Origin: Phytopythium helicoides
Lineage: Eukaryota > Oomycota > Peronosporomycetes > Pythiales > Pythiaceae
Direction: 5' to 3'
DNA length: 64,000 bases
Assembly (NCBI GenBank): GCA_024867545.1
Contig: JANFNE010000012.1
Location: 558,001 to 622,000, forward strand
Positions 31,104 to 42,293 of this stretch are shown here, piece by piece. Numbering within the stretch: position 1 is the stretch's first letter; the number at the start of each line of letters is the position of its first letter. The notes under the pieces are model-generated. The model did not search any database. It saw nothing but the letters and a program-made list of their open reading frames with translations, and was not told the origin of the DNA. The translations under genes were made by a program, and so were the position numbers.

Positions 31104-32150
31104 TCACATCTCCTTGTCCACGGCCGGCGGCAGCACAAAGTGCTTGAGACGCAGCCACGACGCACCCGTGAGCGTCGCCAGTCGGTCCTGCGTCAGTAAG
31201 TACAGCGGCAGCATGACGGCGGTCTGCGCGACTAGCAGTCCGACCAGGTTCTCCATGGGCGAGTGGAAGAAGGAGGCCGTGAAGAAGAGTAGATACGTCG
31301 CGAATAAGGCCGATGAACGCGAGCCAGGCGCCAATAAGCGTCCTCTTGATGCCGGGGCCCCTCGGTTGTGAGCGCAAACCACTCAAACAGCGGGATGGCC
31401 ATGTAGTGCGCCACGAGCAGCACGATGTGGTCCGAGTGGTCGAAAGCCTGCGGGCAGCGCCCGCTACGGCGCATGTCCGCGAACCAGCACGCCTCTTGTG
31501 GCGAGAGCCATGCGAAGACGCCCACAATCTTGCGCTCCAGCGCGCCCAGCCACATGTAGAGCACCACGGTGCGGAAGGCCATGACGCCCGCATAGAGCAG
31601 CCCTCGACGCACGCAGACGCGGATGCGGTCCATGCTCGGGTCCGGCCCCAGGATGACTCCAATGTAGTTGAAGACGAGCCCGCTGAGCGGGATGGCCCAC
31701 GCGCCCTGTCGGCAGCAGACGTTAGCGCTCGCTCCGCAGCCCCGCGATGCGCCACACACGCACCTGCGTGGAGGTCAGGACGGGCACCAGGTCCATGCCG
31801 GCGTAGCACGGCGGGCCGCCGCCCGTGTCCCCACAGCACACGACCTCGTGGTCCTCGATGGCCGCGTCGGCACGCATCCAGTTGGAGTCGCAGCTGCGCG
31901 GTCAGCAGCAGCGCCGTTAGCCCGCAGCGACCTCCACCAGCAGAGAGAGAGAGAGAGAGAGCGCCACGCACTCGCCGCGCACGCGCAGGAACTTGTGCGG
32001 GAAGCGATGCGACGTGTACAGCACCAGCAGCAGCAGCAGCAGGTTGACGACCAGGAAGCGCCCGCGCGCCTCCAGCCGCCGCAGCGCCAGCAGCGCCTGC
32101 TGCGCCGCCGTCGGCCGCCGCTCGACCGCCGCGCGACCGCCGCCCAGCAT
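31104..32150 (-). CDS. FIT (fat storage-inducing transmembrane) family protein
   Basis: Exons on the minus strand: 32150-31972, 31893-31764 and 31705 to 31104, with introns of 78 and 58 bases; the first contains a (GA)n run at about 31942-31961. FIT/Scs3 proteins are ER membrane acyl-CoA diphosphatases needed for lipid-droplet budding and ER lipid balance. The pattern fits: an N-terminal TM (FLVVNLLLLLLVLYTSHRFP), QGAWAIPLSGLVFNYIG, first histidine motif FDHSDHIVLLVAHY (family form roughly FDxSGHxxLL) and second in TASFFHSPMENLVGLL. Near 31360 and 31305 the frame changes twice (after ALTTEGP and after AFIGL); each fits one extra base, the first in a CCCC run. So the intact gene is probably in frame. 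Confidence 0.72.
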
Positions 32151-32220
32151 GATGATCGGTTGACTCGAGGCGAGGAAGGTGTGGGGAGGTACAGCAGAAG
32201 CGACCTTCGCGCGACATTTC

Positions 32221-32800
32221 ATAGAGTGGTGTGGCAGCGATCGAGGTACGCTATTTGCGGCGCACTTCGGCGACACGCATCTGTGACGTGTGCGCGGCTT
32301 CAACTGGTGGTCGAGGTGGAAGCGCTGGGAGAACGCAAGCCTCGAGTGAGCAATGCTGAGCATGCCGCAGCGGCCGTCTGTCCTTCGAGTGTGGCATCAA
32401 TCGAGGTGGGTGTGCCGCCTTCGTGAAATTCCGTGCGCCAGCATGAAAAAAGAGAGCGAGTGGTTGAAGCTGGAGGGGGGAAGGAGGCGGCCTCCAGTGA
32501 GCGTGACGACAGGCGACAGCGGTGGCTGTCTGCCCTGCCCTGCCTGTCGTTCTAGCGTGGCATCCAGTGAAGTGATTGTGCCCCCTGCATGTAATAGCAT
32601 CCGCCACCACGAAAAAAGTGAAGCTGGCGGTGGAAAGGAGGCTGGCTGCCTCGAGTGAGCGTGCGACAGCGGTGGCACTGCCACTGGCGGCGCTGTCCGC
32701 CCTGCCTGTCGTCTGAGCGTCGTCATCCCGTGATTTGTTCCCCTTCGTGTAATGGCATCAGTCATGATGAAAAGAGCGAGTGGCGCACGCTAACATTGAT
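32221..32800. repeat. Degenerate tandem repeat, about 150-base unit, 3-4 copies
   Basis: Units begin near 32221, 32382, 32540 and 32700. Recurring blocks in order are CGAGTGTGGCATC-type, GTGTGCCnCCTTCGTG-type, CATGAAAAAAGAGAGCGAGT-type, and GACAGCGGTGGC with GCCCTGCC. Copies differ by many substitutions and indels, so boundaries are approximate. No terminal inverted repeats or coding capacity seen. Confidence 0.6.
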
Positions 32801-34190
32801 GTGGGCACTGTTGCACTGCAACGTGGCGAGGCGTTCCCCATGTGCTGCAACCTTGGTGGCGGCGCGTCTGCCGATCCTTCCTTGCTCTCCGCGCCACGTT
32901 CTCGCCGACTCGTTGCAGCCACCCATTGCAGCCCATCACCGAGGGCCATCAACAGCAGACAGCCGCCGATGAAAGCCCCACATCATCATCCATCAGTTGC
33001 TGTGCAAGAAGAATGCCCCGGACGAAAAAGCGAGTCCAGCAAACCCGGCGGCGCCAACGTGGCACAACTCGGCAGAGAGCGTCGGCTTGAGGGTGACAGC
33101 GAGCCGTCTGCCGGGCGGATCGAGAGCGAGCGCGCCGTGCTCCAGTCGAGTGTGAAGGTGCTTCGCTGAGCTGATCGGTGCCACTTGTACTTTGAGCGTG
33201 TCGGCGGACGAGCCGGTTGTTGTCGCTCATCAAACTGTTCTTGAGGCTCTCAGTTGCCAGGCAATAGGAATGACTGGTGCGACAAGAAGGCTCGTGAACA
33301 AAAGATACCTCATCGCCAAGCAGACCAGGCTCCTTCCTGTCTGCTCTGCTCCGGATCCCCTCGCTCTCTACGCGGAGGCTCCCGCCAGGCGCCAATCCAA
33401 ATCAGCTCCGGCCAGCTCACCACAGTTGTCGCTGGCTGGGGACAGCTAGTGATGGCCGATACGCTCTACATCGCTCAGTCCTCGGTGTGGGGACGGCGAA
33501 GGCGACGGCGCGACTGCAAATGGCAAGAGAGTGGGGCTGGCAGCCACGCTCAGAGCGCTCGAGGCTTGCAGTTGCAATTGTCGACGCCGTGGGACCTCAC
33601 TCGGCCTGCTCCTGCACCGCGCGGCCGGCTGCCTGCCCCGAAGCGGTCGGCGGACCTTCTGCCCCGCGACGCCGCGAGCAAGAATCCCCTCGCGTCTCTG
33701 CAGCGACGCCGCGTAATGGCGTCGGCGATCGGGGGCGATCACGCGAATGTCGGGTCGCCGCGCAGTAAGCTCAAGCCGCCGGCACCGGGGCGGTAGAGGC
33801 GGCTCGCGTCAAGGACAGCCGCAGCGCGCGAGGACAGGCGCATGGGGTCGCCGGAGCGCGTCGCCAATGGGGCCGGAGCCTGCGACGCAGTGAGGTGATT
33901 GGGGTCATCGAGTCGCTCGCTGTCCGGCAGGCGTCCAGCCAGCGACGCCGAGCCAGCGGCGCCGCGCATGCAGCCAAGGCAGGCCATCGGATGCCACGGT
34001 GGACGCCCTCAGTGGAGCCCGTCCGCTCGTCCGCTCGGTGTCCACTCCTCGAGTCGGCTGCCGTCGCGGCGTCGTCGGTTGTCACCACGTCACCACGGCA
34101 AGAGTTCAGCAAGCTCGACTAGTCTACTGTAGGCACATACAAAAGTGTAGGTATCGTACCGTAGGGGGCGGACGTCCCCTTGACGCGCAG

Positions 34191-34233
34191 CGATTGGTCG
34201 AAACCCCCATCAAAGCGCTCCGATTGGTCGAAA
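34191..34233. promoter_or_regulatory. Paired CCAAT-type boxes upstream of the GAF gene
   Basis: CGATTGGTCGAAA occurs twice, at 34191-34203 and 34221-34233, exactly 30 bases apart, about 180 bases before the start at 34405. ATTGG is the reverse of CCAAT. ATTGGTCGAAA occurs again at about 60323 upstream of the zuotin-like gene. Confidence 0.5.
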
Positions 34234-34404
34234 TAGCCCAGGGCTAGGGCTCTCTATTGTTCCGCGTGCTCCATGCGGGCCGGACTGGCCACCGGGCCTC
34301 GCCGGCGCTCTCACTCCCCGTTCTTATTATACGCGTCGCCTTGTCCGGCGCCGCTCCCCTCCCGCAGGTCCGCAGTCCGCAACTCCGCCGCTCCACCCGC
34401 AGCC

Positions 34405-35451
34405 ATGAGCAAGTACGGGTACGCGCTCAACTACGACTGGAAGCACCCGTGGCCACGCGCGCCCGTGCCGGCCAACGAGGACGCGCGCCTGGCCGAGCTG
34501 GCGCGCTACGACATTGTCGACTCGGAGCACGACGACAAGTTCGACAAGCTGTGCCGCATCGCGTGCAAGGAGATGAAGTGCCCCATCGCGGCCGTGAGCT
34601 TCATCGACAAGCAGAAGCAGTGGTTCAAGGCCAACTCGGGCCTCACGCAGAAGCAGATCCCGCGAGACGTCGCGCTATGCGCGCACACCATCATGCACCC
34701 CAAGCGCGCGCTCATCGTAGAGGACACGTCGCTCGACGAGCGCTTCCGCAACAACCCCCTCGTCACGCGCGCATCCGCCGTGCGCTTCTACGCTGGCGTC
34801 CCCATCACGACGCCCAACGGGTTCTGCATCGGATCGGTCTTCGTGTTCGACGTCAAGTCCCACACGGACGTCGACGCCAAGATCCTGCACAAGATCGCCG
34901 CCAAGGTCCTCAAGTACATGGAGGAGCGCCTCAAGAACGCGCCCACGCGCTCCAACTCGTCCTCTAGCGCCGACGCCAAGCCCGTCATGACGCGCACCAA
35001 CTCAGTAGACTCGGCCAAGGCGCGCGCCGCCTCGCCGCCGCCCTCCTCCCAGCCGCAGTCCACCGGACAGCCCGCGGGCGAGACCGTGCAGCAGATGGTG
35101 CCCGTGGCCCCGCCCGCGGTGGTGAAACCCGCCGCGGCACCCGTTGTTTCCCAGCCCGAGCCGGCCGCGAGCGGAGCGATCGTGCAAGCAGGCGCGGGCA
35201 CCTCGACCGCCATCGAAGCGTCCAACGGCCAGGGCAGCCTGGGCAACATGGGCTCGATGCTCATGAACTTGCTGGCACGCACGACCGAGACGCAGCAGCA
35301 GCTCGCGGCGCAGCAGGGCGTCATGTTCGAGACGCTGGGGCAGCACTCGCACCAGCTCGACTCGCTCGGGCAGTCCATGGACAACCTGGAGAAGCGCTTC
35401 GAGCAGGTGCGGCTCAAGAAGCTGCAGCAGAAGCAGCGCATGAACGCCTAG
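34405..35451 (+). CDS. GAF-domain protein
   Basis: 348 residues from the ATG at 34405 (the open frame starts earlier, but AGCCATGAGC is the first plausible start). Residues about 25-170 form a GAF domain of the type found with sensor proteins: RYDIVDSEHDDKFDKLCRIA, CPIAAVSFIDKQKQWFKAN, QIPRDVALCAHTI, LVTRASAVRFYAGVPI and GFCIGSVFVFD. GAF domains bind small ligands or mediate dimers; the ligand here is unknown. The rest is a low-complexity Pro/Ala/Gln linker, then a C-terminal coiled coil (about 285-345, LDSLGQSMDNLEKRFEQVRL) that ends in basic residues. There is no kinase, cyclase or DNA-binding domain, so it probably acts as an adaptor. Promoter with paired CCAAT boxes. Confidence 0.85.
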   Translation: MSKYGYALNYDWKHPWPRAPVPANEDARLAELARYDIVDSEHDDKFDKLCRIACKEMKCPIAAVSFIDKQKQWFKANSGLTQKQIPRDVALCAHTIMHPKRALIVEDTSLDERFRNNPLVTRASAVRFYAGVPITTPNGFCIGSVFVFDVKSHTDVDAKILHKIAAKVLKYMEERLKNAPTRSNSSSSADAKPVMTRTNSVDSAKARAASPPPSSQPQSTGQPAGETVQQMVPVAPPAVVKPAAAPVVSQPEPAASGAIVQAGAGTSTAIEASNGQGSLGNMGSMLMNLLARTTETQQQLAAQQGVMFETLGQHSHQLDSLGQSMDNLEKRFEQVRLKKLQQKQRMNA

Positions 35452-36450
35452 GGGCGAGCATCGCCCAGCAGCACGCGCGGATCGGACGCGCGGACCATGA
35501 TTTACTGTACAGAGCGGTAGTGTACGAGTGCGTTTAAATTTTTTAACCAAGGAGGCGAGGTCATACAGAGAGCATCTAGCATCGATCCCCAGCGTGTTGG
35601 TTTGCATTGCATTCGCACATTTGACACGCGACCGCGAGCCGCCTCGGCCACTGCAAGGATGGACCACTTGGCTTGTTGACGTTGACACAGTCGCCATAGG
35701 CCATCCACGGCTAGCGTGGATGCGGTCACGCCCGTGGACAGCCCTTCCTTGAGCCTAAGTACGCGTCCTCAGCCCTGCCAGCCACGAGGCACAGTGGTCG
35801 CGTCGGTCTCTTGGTGACATGACGCCAAGCTCAAGGTGTCAGCCGGTCAGATAGCGGTCGACGGTGTCGCCATCGCATAAAATTATGATTCTGAGAGCAG
35901 TGTCGGTTCAAGGCGGAAGAGCCGCGTTGCAGGGGATGCGCGAACAGTGCTGAGCGCCCGCCTGCAGTCTTGTCCAGCTTTGCGCACGCGTGATGGCTGC
36001 GCGCCTTTTGCCTCCCCATGTCCCTACAGTGCCTGGCCACTGCTCGCTTCAGCGAAATGTAGTGCAGCCGGTCGCCACCTTTCCCCTCGGCATGAGCCGA
36101 CAACGCGAAGCCTGGACCGCGCGGCAGGATGCACCACCCATGCCCAAGTGCAGCGGATCCCCACGTCGTCGCGTCGTGACCACGTCAATATATCATACAG
36201 AACGCAAGCGAAGCTAAACATACGACTTCCAGCATATATCGCCTTCAACTCATACGTATTTCAAACATATTATCTGAATGTTATCTGCTTCGTGACGCGG
36301 CGTACATTTTAGTATTGGGTATCCATGTTCACGTTCTTTTGGGTTACTTTCTCGATATTACAGTGCTTTTCCGCAGTTTTAGGCTTTTTCGATGTCTTAT
36401 CTTGGGGCTGCTCCTTTTTCCATCAGCAGCCATCCGCAACGGCCATCGCG
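35452..36450. other. Intergenic, no supported gene
   Basis: About 1 kb between two plus-strand genes. Only small unconvincing open frames. An AT-rich patch lies at about 36185-36370, just ahead of MCM6, and likely contains its promoter and leader. Confidence 0.4.
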
Positions 36451-39444
36451 ATGCTCCCGGCGGCCGGAGCCAAGCGCTCGCGTGCAGGCCCCGCGGCCGC
36501 GCTGGCCCCGAGCGGCCCGCAGGTGGAGCCGGTGGTGGACGCGACGGCCGAGGCGGTCAAGACGCGCTTCCTGCAGTTCCTGTGCGGCTACGGGCAGCGC
36601 GCGGACGCTGCGGACGGCGCGGACGGCGCCGTGACCGTCACGTACGCGCAGCAGGCCGAGGTGATGCGCACGACCGAGACGTCCTCGCTGTTCGTGGACT
36701 TCACGCACGTCCTCGAGTTCGACGCGGACCTGGCGGCCGCCATCCAGGCGCAGTACTACCGCTGGGAGCCGCACCTACGCCGAAGCGTGTTCGAGTTCGT
36801 GCGACTCGAGGACGCGGCGTACACGGTCAATGAGGACGCCACGCGCTCGCCGCGCGAGTTCTTCGTCTGCTTCTACAACTTCCAGCACGTCTCACAGTGA
36901 GTGGCGCCGACGCGAATGCTCGGCCGCACGGGGGACCGCAGCGTCCTCCGGGTGGAATATACGTAGTAAAACGACGGCCACGCCTCACTAACGCCACTCC
37001 TGTGACCACAGCATCCGCGACCTGCGCACGCGCCGCATCGGAGAGCTCTCGTCCTTCTCGGGAACCGTCACGCGCACGTCTGACGTGCGGCCAGAGCTGC
37101 TGGTCGGCGCCTTCACGTGCGGTGAGTGCGGCGGAGACACCACGGGCGTGGTGCAGCAATTCCGCTACTCGGAGCCGCCCACGTGCGCCAACCCCTTCTG
37201 CGCCAACACGTCCCTCGCCTGGACGCTCAACGCCGACAAGTCGGTCTTTGTGGACTGGCAGCGCGTCAAGGTGCAGGAGAACTCGGACGAGATCCCGCCT
37301 GGCTCCATGCCCAGGTCCATCGACGTCATCCTGCGCCACGAGAACGTTGAGCAGGCCAAGGCTGGAGACCGCGTCGTCTTCACGGGAACGCTCATTGTCG
37401 TGCCCGACGTCTCCAAGTTCCAGAAGACGGCGGACGCACCTGTGGCCACGAGGGCTCGCGCGGGAGGAGAGAACAGTACACAGGGCATGCAGGGCGAGGG
37501 TGTGAGGGGCCTGAAAGCGCTCGGCGTCCGAGAACTCACCTACAAGACCTGTTTCCTCGCGTGCTCGGTGCAGACGATGGAGCAGCGCTTCAACAGTATC
37601 TCCATCCGCGCTGACACGGCTGCGGATGCCGATGAAGACGGCGAAGAGGCCGAGTACAACGGCATGGACGAGGTGCTGCGCGAGTTCAGCGACGACGAGC
37701 TCGCGCGCGTGCGGGAGATGCAGCAGGATCCTGACCGGTACGACAAGATGGCGCGCACGCTCTGTCCGAGCGTGTACGGCCACGATGAGATCCGCCGAGG
37801 CATCCTGCTTATGCTGTTTGGCGGCGTCCACAAGTCCACCGACGAAGGCATCAAGCTCCGTGGAGACATTAACGTGTGCATTGTTGGCGATCCGTCGACG
37901 GCCAAGTCGCAGTTCCTCAAGTACGTTTGTGGCTTCCTGCCTCGTGCCATCTACGCGTCGGGCAAGGTCAGCTCTGCTGCAGGTCTCACAGCATCCGTGA
38001 CACGAGACGCCGATAGCGGCGACTATTGCGTCGAGGCTGGTGCACTCATGCTGGCCGACAACGGTATCTGCTGCATCGACGAGTTCGACAAGATGGACCC
38101 AGCGGATCAAGTGGCAATTCACGAAGCCATGGAGCAGCAGACCATCTCCATCACCAAGGCAGGCATCCAAGCCACGCTGAACGCGCGGACATCCATTCTG
38201 GCAGCTGCGAATCCGTATCATGGCCGCTATGACCGCACCAAAACCCTCAAGTATAACGTCAACATTTCGGCGCCGATCATGTCGCGCTTCGACCTCTTCT
38301 TCGTTATCTTGGACGACGGCGATGAGGTTGTGGATCGCAAGATCGCCGAGCACATTGTCAATTTGCATTTGCCCTCGGGGATTCGTGTGGATGAGGACAT
38401 TGCAGTCGATGGGACTCATGCGTCACGCTACACAGAGGAGGAACTCAAGCGGTACATCAAGTTTGCGCGAGCACTCCGGCCCGTCATCACGCCTGCAGCC
38501 AAGAAGGCCATGGTCGCATGCTATCGTGCACTTCGCGAGAACGACGTCGTGAGCAACGGGCAGACCAACATTGCGTACCGGATCACTGTGCGTCAGCTCG
38601 AGTCCATGATTCGGCTGTCAGAAGCACTCGCTCGTCTCGATCTCAGTGACAAGGTGCTCGTACCGCACGTGCACGAGGCATACCGCTTGCTGAGCAAGTC
38701 GATCATCCACGTCGATATGCAGAACGTTGAGCTCCAGTGCCCGTGGGTGCTCAGGTGGACGACGCACCTGCAGACACAGCTCCAGACGCTGATGGAGCAG
38801 CGGATGGCAGCGCCGACAAGTCTGCAGATTCGTCCGCAACGTCCTCCAGCTTGTCGTTCGAGCGGTTTGCAACCATCCAAAAGGCGATCGCTCGTTTCAT
38901 TCGGGGCAAAGAGGACGCTGCCGAGAGTGCGCGACTGGCAAAGCAGGCTGGTAAAGACGGCGGCCCTGTCGACGACGAGGAGGAGGACGACGACGGTGTC
39001 GGCGTGATGCAGGGCGAGCTCGTTACGTGGTATTTGGCGTCCCAGGACATTACGTCCGAGGCGCAGCTCGCTCGCGAAAAGCAACTCATTTGCTCGGTCA
39101 TCGACAAGCTATTGAAGGATAAAGTGCTGTCGGTGGTCGAGGTCGAAGATGATGAGGAAGAGGAGGGGGAGGGTGACGCAGTTGTGGACCAAGGAGTTGG
39201 AGTGGATGCCGATAGCGAGGATAAAGACAACGGGGACGAGGACGACGGCGAGGACGAAGACGATCCTATGGACGGTGGTGGTGACGACAAGGACAGCGTC
39301 ATGGAGCGGTTGCGGCGGCGGATCGATCGGCAGGGCAAGCAGCAGGGCAAGAAGCAGGGCAAGAAGAGGCTGAGCGCTGCTGAGAAGGACGCGCGAGCGC
39401 AGCAACGGCTGCTGACGCTGCATCCCAACTACGCATTCGAGTGA
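36451..39444 (+). CDS. MCM6: MCM6, replicative DNA helicase subunit
   Basis: Subunit of the MCM2-7 hexamer that unwinds DNA at replication forks. Exon 1 (36451-36896) joins exon 2 (from 37012) across a 115-base intron, forming HVSHIRDLRTRRIG. Features: zinc-binding cysteines CGECGG and CANPFC; PRSIDVILRHE and TLIVVPDVSKFQ, typical of MCM6; Walker A GDPSTAKSQFL; Walker B CCIDEFDKM; arginine finger SRFDLFF; and the C-terminal winged-helix end (GELVTWYLASQDITSE to LHPNYAFE), as in other MCM6 proteins. Near 38735-38755 the frame changes without splice sites. The total coding length, 2879, is two bases over a multiple of three, consistent with two extra bases nearby. Since MCM6 is normally essential, I read this as sequence error. 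Corrected length about 958 residues. Confidence 0.92.
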
Positions 39445-39729
39445 TGATTGATGAAGTAGACGTATAGCTGCTCTCGTTCTGGTTGAAGTTGGCTGCCTGG
39501 CTCAGCGGTTTCCATGAGTCTCGCGTGGTTTCGACGCACGAGCGTGGCACGCCCTCATGGCAATCGCATCGAGGCGATCGATCGGTTGGCGACGCTGCAG
39601 AGTTGAGCGGTCGGCGGCAAGGGACGCCGTGGCTGGCACGCCGATCCTGTAGTAACGCCGTCAACCGAGTGCTGCTCTGCTCGCTCTCGCTCTGCTCAGT
39701 CTGCAATTTGCAGCCTGCCACCCGTGTTC

Positions 39730-41219
39730 ATGGCGGACCATGAGCAGTTCCTGCGCGCCGAGCACTTTGTGGCTGCGGTGCAGTCGCGGCTGGCTCGAGA
39801 CGCGGCCTCGGTGCCCCCGCGACTGTGGATCTTCATGCAGCGACCGCACGTCCATCGGCTGTGGGCGTTGCGTCAGCAGGCGCTCGTCGGATCTTGCGAT
39901 CGAGCCCGAGGCAGCAAGCAATACGCTGGGGTGGCAAGCGGTGGCCCAGCTCCATGCCTCGATCTCTGGGGCGGTTGCTGCGTCTCCGGAGTGAGTTCGG
40001 ACGGGAAAATGTGCGGCTGGCTGTCGCGTTGAACAGGGCAATTGTCAATCGAGTCTGACGTGGCAACTGCTGGTCGACAGGAAGCTGTGGCAGAAGCTCG
40101 GCGAAATGCCCGCGGACGAGGCTGAGCAGCAATATGTGCGCATCGTGAACGACCTGCTGCCCGAGTGGAGCGACCCACAGCCACCTGATGCCGCTTTGCT
40201 GGTAGACTGTCGACCTGCGCATCTCTGTCTAGAACGTACAAAAGGAGTCTCACACCCCCCAACTGCGCAGCGCACATGGACGCCGGACGACGACAGCGAC
40301 GAGTGCTCGGCCTGCGGCGAGGCCTTCACATTCCTCAATCGCAGGCACCACGTACGGCTCTGACGAGCAGCCAGGAACGCCATCTACTCGCGCTAACCTA
40401 CTGATGTGATCTCTCTGGAGCAGTGCCGACGCTGCCTGAGCCTTGTGTGCGCCGTGTGCTCGCCCTACTCGCTGCCGCTGCGCGTCTTCTCCCAGCAGAC
40501 TACTCGACGCCAGCGATTGTGCGGCGCGTGCTACGCGGACGTGTCGGGCTCGATCCGCAGTCGCGCCAGTAGCCTCGCCGACAGCGAGAGCAGCCACAAC
40601 CACAGCAGCCACAGCATTCTCAGCCGCAAGAGCTTCAGTCGCCACAGCAGCAGGCGACTTAGAGCTCGTCAACGTCCATGTCGACGTCCATGTCGTCGTT
40701 GACACCGCCACCGCTGACGTCCCTGTCGCCGTCCACGACCATCCACATGGGTCCGCTGGAGTTTTTCCACGGCACGGGCGGCTTCCGCAAGGCGTGGCGC
40801 GCCTACTTCTTCGTGCTGCTCGTCCGCAAGGGCTCGCTCGGCATGTTTGCGGCCGACCCGAGCTCAGCGGACGGCCCCAAGCGCCCCGCCGCCGTGTTCA
40901 AGCTCAGCGGCTACGCCCTGCGCGTACGGGCGCAGAAGCGCCGGCCGCACCAGTTCCGCCTCGCGCACGCGACCAAGAAGCCGCTGCTGTTCGCGGCCGG
41001 TGGCATGGACGACCTGCGCGCGTGGCTGGCGGCGCTGCTGCGCGCCATCGAGTGCGCCGACGAGCTCGAGCGGCGCGTGGACGGTGCTGGACGGCGCCGC
41101 GGCGGAGGCCGTCGAAGGCGCCGAGGCCCAGCAAGCCCCAAGGCGCAGCGGCCGTAGACGCCGAGGGCGACGAGTTCATGCACGGCGTCGACGCCGAGCA
41201 GGACGAGCAAGTACAATAA
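39730..41219 (+). CDS. FYVE zinc finger and PH-domain protein, frames disturbed
   Basis: Start MADHEQFLRAEHFVAAVQ at 39730. The FYVE finger is split by a 72-base intron (40352-40423): DECSACGEAFTFLNRRHH joins CRRCLSLVCAVC, ending RLCGACYAD at 40540. A second intron (40541-40662) leads to a PH domain (about 40740-41080): GPLEFFHGTGGFRKAWRAYF to MDDLRAWLAALLRAIE. FYVE fingers bind PI3P on endosomes, so endosomal or phosphoinositide signalling is likely. Frame changes occur near 39890, 39990, 40050, 41085 and 41135. Each piece is protein-like (LAIEPEAASNTLGWQAVA, GRENVRLAVALNRAIVN, AAAVDAEGDEFMHGV), so the gene is probably intact in reality with extra bases in G or C runs. It could instead be a young pseudogene. 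Confidence 0.65.
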
Positions 41220-41879
41220 TCGCGGCCCATGGCCATCAAATCGAACTTGAAGTTGCCTTCCATCTGTCCGCGGGTGACGTGGTCGCCTAGCGCACCGAGG
41301 CGCGTGATACACACGGATGACCAGCATCGAAAGCCGGAGCTGGAGGCGTGAGTGCTGACAGCCGGGAAGTTGAAGGGCGATGGCATGATCGGAGCTCTTC
41401 CTGGCGAGCGCTACATGTACCTACCGAATCAGCATTGGTCCGACCAGAGGAGCTGCTACTACAGCTGCGATGGTATGGCACGAGATGAGATGGGGGGAGT
41501 CTGCACGCGTGGAGCTTGACGCGGTGGAAGCATGAAGGTGTCGTGACATGGAGACCCACAGGAAGTTGTAGGGAAGAATAATATATAGCATATTTATACT
41601 TCTACAAAACGCGGACGGCGGAGACGACATGCTTGGACGGGCGTCGCGCTTGCGCTGGCGGACTGGCTGGCTTAAATACTCGCTTGCGTTCTCGTACATG
41701 GGGGGTATCTTCACGGAGGAGGCGGGGCTGGAGGGTGTGTTGAGGTCGGGGAGTGAGGGGGGTAGGGGTGGATAATAGTACACTTTTGGGGGACTCGCCA
41801 ACGATACAGAGAAGAGGGCTCGCGTACGTTGCGGCGTCGGCCAGCGGGGGGCGCCGCGCCCGTCGTCGGGGCGCTCGGC
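41220..41879. other. Convergent intergenic region, no supported gene
   Basis: About 660 bases between converging 3' ends. A minus-strand open frame at 41421-41801 starts at a non-ATG codon and begins with a Tyr/Pro-rich stretch. I treat it as untranslated trailer of the next gene. Confidence 0.4.
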
Positions 41880-42293
41880 CTACTCGTGGACGAAGACGCA
41901 GCGCGCGAGCGGCGCGTTGACGACGCCTGCGAAGAACTCGACCGTCTGGTTGCCGTGCGTGACCAGCACTCTTCCGGACGGAGTCTTGCCCAGCTCGTAC
42001 TTGGAGAGCGTCATGGGCGTGGGCACGGTCGGCACGGTCGTGAGATCGGGGTTGGCGTACTCGTCGACCTCGTCCAGGTCGTCGGCGTAGTATCCGTCCT
42101 GGGACGACGAGGCCGTGGACGAGCTCGAGTGGTAGAACTCGCCCTGGTGGTAGTACTGCTGGTGCTGCTGCTGCTGGTAGTAGGGCGCGTACGTCTTGAG
42201 CGGCGGCGAGTACGCGTCCTCCTGCGGCTGCGGGTAGTACTTGGACGGCGAGTATGCGCCGTAGCTGCGCGAGTAGCGGGGGCTCGCGTACAT
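41880..42293 (-). CDS. Small Tyr/Gln/Ser-rich low-complexity protein
   Basis: 137 residues, single exon with a good ATG. The N-terminal 75 residues are prion-like in composition: SKYYPQPQEDAYSP, APYYQQQQHQQYYHQGE and a serine run. A short acidic stretch (YYADDLDEVDEYANPD) follows. The C-terminal 45 residues look folded (MTLSKYELGKTPSGRVLVTH, FFAGVVNAPLARCVFVHE). No signal peptide, membrane helix or known domain. The composition suggests a self-associating or condensate-prone protein, which is inference only. Coding status is supported by the ordered transition from biased to normal composition. Confidence 0.6.
   Translation of the reverse strand: MYASPRYSRSYGAYSPSKYYPQPQEDAYSPPLKTYAPYYQQQQHQQYYHQGEFYHSSSSTASSSQDGYYADDLDEVDEYANPDLTTVPTVPTPMTLSKYELGKTPSGRVLVTHGNQTVEFFAGVVNAPLARCVFVHE

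Larger units (their letters stand above)
32151..34404. other. Long intergenic region with degenerate repeats
   Basis: 2.25 kb without a supported gene. The first 600 bases hold decayed tandem repeats (listed separately). The remainder is GC-rich with scattered short open frames on both strands, none protein-like. The last 250 bases contain CCAAT-type repeats near 34191-34233 and the leader of the GAF gene. Confidence 0.45.

Noticed and set aside
36827..38419. 530-codon open frame on the minus strand
   Set aside because: It is antisense to MCM6, Arg/His/Val-rich and without family features; long antisense frames are expected opposite GC-rich genes.
40541..40662. Frame change in the FYVE-PH gene read as another indel
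   Set aside because: A phase-0 intron (GTGTCG...CTTAG, 122 bases) explains it and ends the FYVE finger correctly at RLCGACYAD.
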